Source: Neonectria sp. B-13 | Lineage: Eukaryota; Ascomycota; Sordariomycetes; Hypocreales; Nectriaceae | Assembly (NCBI GenBank): GCA_002682825.1 | Contig: NOKP01000016.1 | Span: 1,205,660 to 1,269,659 of the forward strand | Direction of reading: 5' to 3' | Length of the DNA stretch: 64,000 nucleotides | In this document: piece by piece, positions 56,248 to 64,000 of the stretch | Position numbering within the stretch: the first letter of the stretch is position 1 | Layout: each line of letters starts with the position of its first letter | Translations under genes and position numbers: made by a program | The notes under the pieces: model-generated | What the model was told of the DNA's origin: nothing | The model's input: only the letters and a program-made list of their open reading frames with translations | Databases searched by the model: none

Positions 56248-59152
56248 GGTGGCGACTGAGAGGACGACTGGGAGGGTTTGCTACTGCGCGCTGCGCGGTT
56301 GCGACAGACTCGACGTCGGCGTCGTTCAGGCCCAGCAATATGAGCGAGGGACAGAAGAGGTCGTCTGAAAGATGAGGATGGAAAGTCAGAACAAAGGTCC
56401 GAAGCCAGAGGAAACGAAATACAAGGCGTTCGGTCAGTTTTAACTTTCAACGCAGTAATGGACCGAGAGGAGCTAAAGCAGCGGGAGGGATGGGAGGGAA
56501 ATTTACTGGGTTGTAAGGCCCAATAATGCTCGTCAGCCGGGCTGTTACAATGGGCCCAGGCCTTGATGGATTATGGATCATGGCTCAAGGGTGTTTATGG
56601 GTCTGAGCTCGTGTCCTGGCTGGGGCGCCGCTTAGACGACGAGATAAGAAGCACAACAGTCGGTGGACTGGGCTGCAGTCGGTGGCCGGAGCCGGTCACC
56701 GTGATCTTGGGCCGAGCGTGGCTGTACAGGACAGCCTCATGCCAGTGAAGCGACGGACCCGGATCTGGGGGAACGGAGGGTGTGATGGGTGTGCCGCAAC
56801 CACCGCTAACGAGGGCATGGTTCAGACATGGTTCAGACAGCTTCATGTGCGTACTTCGCACGTATTCGTACAGTAGCACAACCTGCACCCTGGCATCCGG
56901 GTGCGCTGCTGCTCGAGGACAAAGTGCAGGGCGGCGCATCCCATCCACGGCAGCATGGGCATGCAGGTGTGCTCATGGTGGCGGCTGAGGTCAACCAACC
57001 GAATGAAACAAAGACTCACCCGGATCGCAAGCGGGCGCCGCACAGAAATGGGAGTGGACGGTTCTCTGGGGAATTGGCAAATTGTGGAGGTGTCTGGGCC
57101 TTGTTGGACCGGCTCGCATTCTGCGGAGTGCGGACCCTGGACGAGAAAGGGACCACGGGATCAGGCCTGGGCGCTTCGGCGCTTTGAGCGCAGGCAGCAC
57201 ATGGCAGCCCATGAAGCCCGATGACGCAGCAGGTCGATCACCTCCATTTGTGGGGGACAGGGAGATGGTATCATAGCTTGACGGCGGCTGCCTCCACCGA
57301 CACGAAACGGCGAGCAGGGCTAGCTAACGGCGCTTTGGATGAAGGCGTGGGTGGCCCTTGACTTCCTTGGCTCCGAAAACAACAAGGGCGGTGAGGTCTA
57401 ACGGCGTCTTTCCAGCCTCCAACTTCGCGGCTCTGGCGCGATCCTGGCCCTTGTGCGCGAGGGGAAAGAGGAGGCGGGTCCGGCGCAAAGAACCTTGGTA
57501 GCCAGACGTGAGGGGAAATGGGGTAGGCTCGAGAGGAGCTAGTTCATGGGTTCGGACAGGGAGTTGTGATGGTAGAGGATGGCGTCCTTCTTTGTTTGTC
57601 TCAAACTCCACCTGGGCTGCACCCACCACTTGCAGTCTCCATCTCAAGCTGCCATCCAGAGCTGAGAATCTGAGACCCTGGCAAACCTGGGACTCTGGAG
57701 CATGTGCTTATTCGCTCCACAACAACGAGCTCCCTCTGCAAGGGTGCCAAGTGCAGCTGAGGTGCCAAGAGCCGACACCATGACTGCAGACGCCATGTGA
57801 TCAAGCCGCTGCCATCGTGGCCATCCCGGCTGGCGCAGCAAGGCGAATGCTTCTTGTCTTTCGAGACTCAGGTTCACGTTCGCCGTTCACGCGGCCCCCT
57901 TCATCGCCGTCGCACTGCCGTATCCTTGGAACTTCTGGGCTTGGTCGGCTGACTGCACTGCGTACGCTAGAACCGGGGTTGGACATTCGGTTGGTTGGAT
58001 ATGCGGGGATGGATCTGTGCGAGTCTGGCTGTCATGTCGAGAGAGTGAAGATGAAAGGATTTGTGTGTTCCATGTGGATGGATTTAATTTAGTGGGTGGC
58101 ACAAGTGGCACAAAAGGGGATGTAGATTCGGGCCAGAACGAGGCATCCATCCTCGCTCGGTTCCTTCCTTCGTTGATATCTAGACTGACTAGGCCTGCGT
58201 TGCATCCAATTTCAGAGGTCTGAGCTCTGGGCTTTGAGCTTTGAGCGCTGCACTATAGAGGTGTGTTTGGTGGCAGACGGGGAGTTCAAACGGTCGTGTC
58301 CTCAAAACTCCCCGACTCCCACCAGTGGCTCTTGCTCAGTGGCGCGTAGGGCGCGTTAGCGCACATGGAGCTGGGTGTCTCATGCAACCCGACCCGACCC
58401 CACCGGTTGCAGCTGGCACGCAGGTTGAGGTAACTGGAACCGTCCAGCCGGGAGCTTACCAACTCGTGCAACAAGATAAGTTGAGGTGGGAGCTGGAATT
58501 CTCAGAATATACACTCAATCTTTGACGGTGTAGAGTGAAGGATTCGGCCCATCTCGCGTGTCTAGCCTACCGAACTGACGAGCGAACAACACGGAATAGG
58601 AGGTTCTTAGCTCCATGTTAAATTCACTAATAACCGGCAATCCCAGAGATCCTGAGATCTGTAGTGCTTTGCAAGCACTCATGCATGTCTCACTGCTCGC
58701 TTCACAAACTAGCATGCTTCTACTGCAGTGTGAGTTATCAACTTACGCTTGTGACCCCATCTCTCCGAACTGCGTCCCCATGGCACAAGACAATCTGACA
58801 TGCGTCCTTGAGATGGAAATCTTATTGTGAAATAGTTTACGTGAGGAACGATTTGCTTGTCACTTTGCGTACTTTTGTTCCTCTCCTCGAGGGACTCCGA
58901 ACAGAAAGACTCCATATTGAGATGAGGTGGATACGGCTCACCACGGCACTAATCCGCAACCAACGATGAGCCATAATGATTCAAAAATGATCGAGGTGCA
59001 AAGTATATTCTGATAGTCAATCTCGATCAATAAATACTCTGTCCATGCCGGTGAGACAATCCCCCGCATCACGTTGCACAGATGACCTACCCTCTCTGAA
59101 TAATCTTTCCATCACCATCCCTCCCACGCCACCTCTTCGAATCCCTCCCAAC
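56248..59152. other. Divergent promoter region, no gene seen
   Basis: 2.9 kb lies between the antiporter (-) and the reductase (+) start codons. Open frames on both strands are short and overlapping and lack domain features. A GTACTTCG-like motif is near 56846. No tRNA or repeat is recognised. Confidence 0.5.
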
Positions 59153-60424
59153 ATGGCGGACGCAGCCCATCACGCCCTCGTCTTCGGCGCCACCGGCCTG
59201 GTCGGCTGGGCCGTCGTCGACCAGCTGCTCGCCAACTCCGCCGCGCCATTCGCCAGCGTCACCGCCATAAGCAACCGCCCCGTCGCCGCTTCCGATGCCC
59301 GCTGGCCTCCCGCCGCCAGTCTGCGCCTCGTGTCCGGGGTCGACCTGCGCGACGACGCCTTGGCGGACCAGTTGCGCCGCGAGATCGACGACATCGCCCG
59401 TGTCACGCATGTCTTCTACTTTGGTTAGTCTCTCCCCGACCTTCAGATCTGGATCTGGGGTTGACCGGGGTAAGTCTTCTTGCCGCACAATGACGACCAC
59501 CTGCGGGAGTGCGAGCTCAACTGCGACATGATGCGGAGGGTCGCTGGCGCTCTCAACACGCTTGCGCCCCGTCTCAAGTCCTTTGTGTACTCGGGCGGAA
59601 CCAGAGTCAGTGCCCGTGTCTAACCTCCAATGTTCGTGCGCCGCTGATTCCGTGTCCAGGGCTACGGCATCTACGCGCCTAATGGCACCTTCACCGCGCC
59701 GCTTGAAGAGTCCATGGCCGACAGACTGCCCGCCGACTACGCTAAGACGGTAGCATACCCTGGGTTCCGCTCGATCCTCACCGAAGCCTCCGCCGGCCGC
59801 GGCTGGTCCTGGTCCGAGGTTTGTCCCGACGTCGTCGTGGGCTTCAGTCCCATTGGGTCCAACTTCTCGCTCGCGCTGCACTGGGCGCAGTACCTGTCGC
59901 TGTACGCGCACAACCACGGCATCACGGCCGCAGAAAAGTCCAAGGTCGAGGTCCCCTTCCCCGGGAACGAGCAGGCCTACCGTGCGCTCTTCACGCCCGT
60001 GTCGTCGCGCATGCTCGGCCGGATCGCCGTGCACGCGGCCTTGAACCCGGAGTCGTGCGGCGGCAAGATCATCAACATGGTCGACCGCGCAGAGCCCACG
60101 ACCTTTGGCCAGCTGTGGCCGGCCATCGCCGACTGGTTCGGGCTAGTGGGCGTCGGTCCCTCGGCGGACAACGCCGGAGCGGCCCCGGGGGAGTATGTCG
60201 AGGAGCACAAGCACATCTTCAGCGAGGAGGGCCTGCCGAAGGCGCTCGCGGCCGGGGTGGGAGCTGGTAAAAAGCAGCTCGACAGCGTGGGCTGGTGGTT
60301 GACGTTTGATCGCCAACTGAGCGCCGACCGGCTCCAGGCGCTTGGGTTTGTGGAAGAACAGTCCCCGGCGGAGGGATGGTTGGAGGCGTTTGAAAAGTTC
60401 CGGTCCGCCGGTATTATCTTCTGA
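59153..60424 (+). CDS. PRISE-type short-chain reductase (SirQ-like)
   Basis: Three exons, 59153-59423, 59475-59605 and 59660-60424, encode 388 residues. The start is placed at MADAAHHALVFGATGLVGW; an in-frame upstream codon adds an unlikely sequence. The Rossmann motif GATGLVG (12-18) binds NAD(P)H. Family features are THVFYF, CDMMRRV, SGGTRGYGIY, SMADRLPADYAKTVAYP and PDVVVGF. This matches PRISE reductases (progesterone 5-beta-reductase/iridoid-synthase-like), which reduce enone substrates; the fungal SirQ-like members often sit near secondary-metabolite genes, although none are visible here. The acceptor of intron 1 is AAG, and the donor of intron 2 is GTCAGT, both slightly weak, but both joins are in frame. 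Confidence 0.87.
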
Positions 60425-61419
60425 TGCAATTGGTAGCGGCGCTTGAATATCGTCAGTCGGAGTCATCCTTGATACCCCAACCCATCCGCCGTCGGAGTGG
60501 CTGACAACATCAGACCAACAAAATATTCCATGCCATCTGTCCCAGCGTCCCGTTATTAAGACGCTTCTGTGTAAAACGTAAAACCTGTAGAAAAATAAAC
60601 CTGGGTTACCGAGCAAAACCCGACTGTTCGCCTCCACCATGCCGGCTTCCCGGCTTGCCGAACACCCTTCCTCACTGCCACCAGAGCGATGACCAACGCC
60701 TGGTACAGTGCTGCACACAGTGCGACATGGATCAGCATGTGCGCCAGCTGGGAACACACACAGCGGCAGCCCAGCGGCAGCCCAGCACTACACGCCGACG
60801 AGTCCGCACTGTGTGTATCCGGGGCAATGCAGGGCGGGCCGGGAACAAAGGAATTCCCCACAGTTGCCCATCTTGGCACGCACCCGCAGCCTTTCAGGTG
60901 TGCTTCCTTGCTCGTTGAGGCACACGGGTGAGTATTCATTACGAAATCGCACGCTCAGGATGCCAATGAATTAACAGCACGGTTTTCTTCTGTGCTCAGA
61001 TCGTTTTTACGATCTCCGCGGCATGTTTGCCATCTATAAGGAACGGGGTTCTCTTCTTCCTTTCCTTCTCCCTTTTTTGTTCGGGTTCCACGGGTTCCCC
61101 ATCACTCTCCATTAGTATCGTGGGATTGCGGAGGAACAGCATGGCTTTGTCGGCACTCTAGCGCGCGCCCAGACGAGACTAGAACCGTCGAAAGACACTT
61201 CGATATTCCGCTAAAAGGCCTTGACGTCACCTGGTCCGATTGGTTTAATTGGAAGAGAAGTCAGAGATTGAGAGAAGAGTGAGGGAGTGAGGATTGAGTC
61301 AACACCAACCAACCACCATCACGACGAGAGTCACCATCACGACGAGGAGAGTGTACCACATACTTCATACTTGGTACACTACACAACTACATCGGCCTCC
61401 ATCCATACACTCGCCTACC
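60425..61419. other. Tandem intergenic region
   Basis: This is the 3' flank of the reductase and the promoter of the HPP gene. No gene is seen. Confidence 0.55.
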
Positions 61420-62388
61420 ATGTCCCCCCGGCATCCAACAACATGGAAGGTCGACATTGACCACGTCCTCAACCGCTTCATCCCCCCGCCGCCATGGCAT
61501 CACATCCCCTACCCCGTCGCCTACTTCCTCGGCCACCGCCGGGCCAAGCCTCGCGACATAGGCAACGTCATCCCCATCCTCTGGGCCTTTGTCGGTGTCT
61601 TCTGCGCCATCAGCGTTATCGAGGTCGTCTCCGAGCGGATTCCAGCTTTTAAGGAACGCGGCGCCCCTATCATCGTCGGCAGTTTTGTGAGTTCATCCCC
61701 TTGACGGAAGGGCTCCCTCGTATCTGCATTTAGATGCTTCTAAACCTGTAATTACTGTCGCTAACTGGACAAGGGTGCTGGTGCCGTGCTCGAGTTCTAC
61801 GCCATCGAGTCTCCCCTCGCTCAGCCGCGCAACTTCTTCTTCGGCCAGATCCTTGCCGCCGTGCTGGGCATGGCCATCTGCAAGCTCTTCCAGCTGAGCG
61901 ATCACTTCGAGGCGATCCGGTGGGTCGGCGGCGCCGTGTCCTGCGCGTCCGTCACGGCCGTCATGGCGCTGACCAAGACGGTGCACCCGCCGGCCGGGGC
62001 GACGGCGCTGCTGGCCGTGGTGGACAACCAGATCCTGCACCTGGGGTGGTTCTTCGTGCCCGTTGTCATGCTCAACTGCGGTGTCATGTTCGTCGTCGCC
62101 CTGCTAGTCAACAACGTCCAGCGCACGTTTCCCTCGTATTGGTGGACCCCCGAGGACCTTCGGCGGCAGCGCGCGGCCCCGGAGTCGGACGAGGAGAGCA
62201 AGGGGGCTGTCGCCGAGGAGACGAGGACGGACGATGCTAGCGAGCGCACCAGGAACGGTCGGGAGCCGGAGGAGGAGTACGAGAGCCAAGTGGTCATTAT
62301 TCGGCCGGGGCAGCTTGTGTTGCCCAACCACATCTACATCACGCCTGAAGAGATCCAACTGCTGGAGGAGATAGGCAATAGATTGTAG
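61420..62388 (+). CDS. HPP-family integral membrane protein
   Basis: Two exons, 61420-61686 and 61774-62388, encode 293 residues. The intron has donor GTGAGT, branch GCTAAC and acceptor AAG. About four membrane segments are visible (ILWAFVGVFCAISVIEVV, IIVGSFGAGAVLEF, ILAAVLGMAICKLF, and WFFVPVVMLNCGVMFVVALL). The family signature is HPPAGATALLA near residue 164. After about 210 the tail is charged, with Arg/Glu-rich segments, and ends in YITPEEIQLLEEIGNRL. HPP proteins are found in bacteria, plants and fungi; one plant member works in chloroplast nitrite transport, so a small-ion transport role is possible but unproven. Confidence 0.9.
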
Positions 62389-62885
62389 AGACTTACAGTA
62401 CGAGTCCATGACGGCCAACATGGGATGAACCAATGAATCAAGCTCAGCCGCCCGAGTGTAACGGTAGCCAGGAACACCCGATGCGATGCGATGCGATGCG
62501 GTGCCAAGATTAGCGCGCGGCGGCTGTACGGCGTCAATACCACCACAGCCACGATCAAACCAGGTCAATTGACGTCGGAGAGGCCTCTTTTCTCCCTTCT
62601 CTGCGTCAATGAAAAAAAAGGGGACGTTGTGGTTCCACATCACTACGCGTCGCCCCTGCGCCGATCCCCACAAATGGCTTCATCCGCATTGCCGGGTTAC
62701 GCAACACCGTCCGCGTACGCTCTGTCGTCGCGGCCCGGCGATGAACTTGCTGATACGCATCTTCCTTTTCTCTTCTCAAGTCTTTGTCTATAACATCCGT
62801 CTCCTTTTTGCCCTATTCGTGTCTTGTTTCTTTCCATACCAATTTCTTACCCTCGCTTGTATACCACCAATTTTGAACAATCGCA
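62389..62885. other. Intergenic, promoter of the Crh gene
   Basis: A GATGC pentamer runs at 62481-62500. No gene is supported. The last 100 bases are T/C-rich, fitting a promoter and leader. Confidence 0.55.
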
Positions 62886-64000
62886 ATGCTTAAGCACTAT
62901 CCCCTCGCTCTCGTGGCGGCCTTGTTGACTGGGGCTGCTGCTCAGACCTACAGCGACTGCAACCCTATCAACGAAAGTAAGCCGACCGGCCCCATACTCT
63001 TTGCATCTGCTAGCTGGGATGCCCCGTTGACTTTTGCTTGCTATAGCCAACTGTGACTCCGACACGGCTCTTTCGTCCTCGACCTACTCTGTTGACTTCA
63101 CCGACGGCGCTGACACGGACAACTGGGAGTCGGTTGGCTCCGGCGACGTCGACTACACCGACAACGGCGCCGAGTTCACCATCACCTCACAGGGAGATGC
63201 CCCGACCATCCAGACGCAATGGTACATCTTCTTCGGTCGTGTCGAGGTTCACATGAAGGCCGCCTCGGGAACCGGCATCGTGTCCTGCTCCGTCCTGCTC
63301 TCGGATGACCTCGACGAGATGTAAGTCCTCTAACCATTCATCCATGTTTCACTATCCGCTAATGAGCAAAACAGTGACTGGGAATGGCTCGGTGGATCGG
63401 CAGACGAAGTCCAGACCAACTACTTCGGCAAGGGCGACACCACCTTGACAGACCGCGACACGACCGTCGCCGTGACGGACACGCAGGCCACCAGCCACAA
63501 CTACACCGTATACTGGACCGAGTCCTCGTGCGTGTGGTACCTCGACGGTACCGCAGTGCGCACGCTGACCTACGACGACGCCGACAGCGGCGCCCAATAC
63601 CCGCAGACCCCCATGCGCGTGAAACTGGGCATCTGGGCCGGCGGCGACAGCACCAACTCCGAGGGCACCATCGAGTGGGCTGGCGGTGATACGGATTACG
63701 ACGACGGGCCGTTCACCATGACGGTCGAGAGCGTCAAAGTTACTAACTTCAACACCGGCGCGAGCTACACCTATGGCGACCAGACGGGCGACTACTCCAG
63801 CATCGACATCAACGAAAGCGACGACTCGGACTCGGACTCGTCTTCTAGTGAGAGCTCATCCAAGACCACCTCCGCCTCCGGCTCGAACTCCGCCACGACC
63901 ATCTCCGTTGCCACAGCCTCCGGTTCCTCAGCCGCGACTGAGTCCGCCAGCAACAGCTCCGGCACCACTCCCACCTCATCTGGCGTCGCCGTCGTTACAT
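62886..64000 (+). CDS. Crh-type GH16 cell-wall transglycosylase, 3' end cut
   Basis: Exons are 62886-62976, 63047-63320 and 63375 to the window end, giving 330 visible residues. MLKHYPLALVAALLTGAAAQ is a signal peptide. The GH16 domain follows; its catalytic motif is D120-E-I-D-W-E125, with E121 as nucleophile and E125 as acid/base, encoded across the second intron. Other family text is WYIFFGRVEVHMKAASGTGIVSC and SHNYTVYWTESSCVWYLDG. Crh proteins join chitin to beta-glucan in the wall. After about residue 290 the sequence becomes Ser/Thr-rich and acidic, typical of the linker before a GPI site, which would lie beyond the window. The exact Crh subtype (Crh1 or Utr2 like) cannot be fixed. Confidence 0.92.

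Noticed and set aside
59087..60034. 315-codon minus-strand open frame across the reductase gene
   Set aside because: It is an antisense shadow of high-GC coding sequence; the plus strand has the Rossmann motif and family signatures.
59153..64000. Secondary-metabolite cluster around the PRISE reductase
   Set aside because: Neighbours are an HPP membrane protein and a cell-wall Crh enzyme; no synthase, P450 or transporter typical of such clusters is present.

Overview
The window is nuclear DNA of a filamentous ascomycete (Pezizomycotina). The gene set and style point to Sordariomycetes, perhaps Hypocreales, but that placement is inference. The signs are short GT-AG introns (mostly 40-130 nt) with CTRAC-type branch sites, 5S rRNA genes outside an rDNA array, a HET-domain relic, and typical fungal families (BtgC glucanase, Crh transglycosylase, BIM1-like copper protein, Zn2Cys6 and SREBP-type bHLH factors, Kha1 antiporter). 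Exon boundaries were worked out by hand from splice signals and reading frame; most models close in frame.

Layout. 1-7.5 kb: 5' part of a small secreted protein (-), an APH-fold kinase-like protein (-), a 3 kb gap, and a Zn2Cys6 regulator (-) whose zinc cluster can be completed only through a 4-nt microexon. 7.5-18.4 kb: mostly non-coding, with a tandem pair of 5S rRNA genes (-), a broken HET gene abutting the second 5S copy, and a small two-exon hydrophilic protein (-). 18.4-30 kb: BtgC-type GH17 glucanase (+), an unknown coiled-coil-like protein (-), an SRR1-domain protein (-), a BIM1-like GPI-anchored copper protein (+), and the Doa1/Lub1/PLAA homologue (-), which has a GC-AG intron. 30-33.3 kb: a STRAP-type WD40 protein (+), divergent from Doa1, and a serine-rich orphan (-).

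33.3-41.9 kb is gene-poor. It holds a TA-flanked MITE-like element, a second inverted-repeat element beside it, and many microsatellites. 41.9-49.3 kb: an SREBP-type bHLH factor (+) with an unusually long first intron, and a VIT/VWA protein (+). 51.1-56.3 kb: a kinesin with a short conserved-looking tail (+), convergent with a Kha1-type K+/H+ antiporter (-). 59.1-64 kb: a PRISE-type reductase (+), an HPP-family membrane protein (+), and a Crh-type GH16 transglycosylase (+) cut by the window end.

The genes do not form an operon or an evident biosynthetic cluster. Two secreted or membrane enzymes (BtgC, Crh) act on cell-wall glucan and chitin, and the BIM1-like protein is a cell-surface copper binder. 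Doa1, STRAP, the kinesin and the antiporter are housekeeping functions. I see no convincing new multi-gene system. The most unusual signals are the 4-nt microexon, the 5S pair joined to the HET relic, and the two neighbouring inverted-repeat elements.
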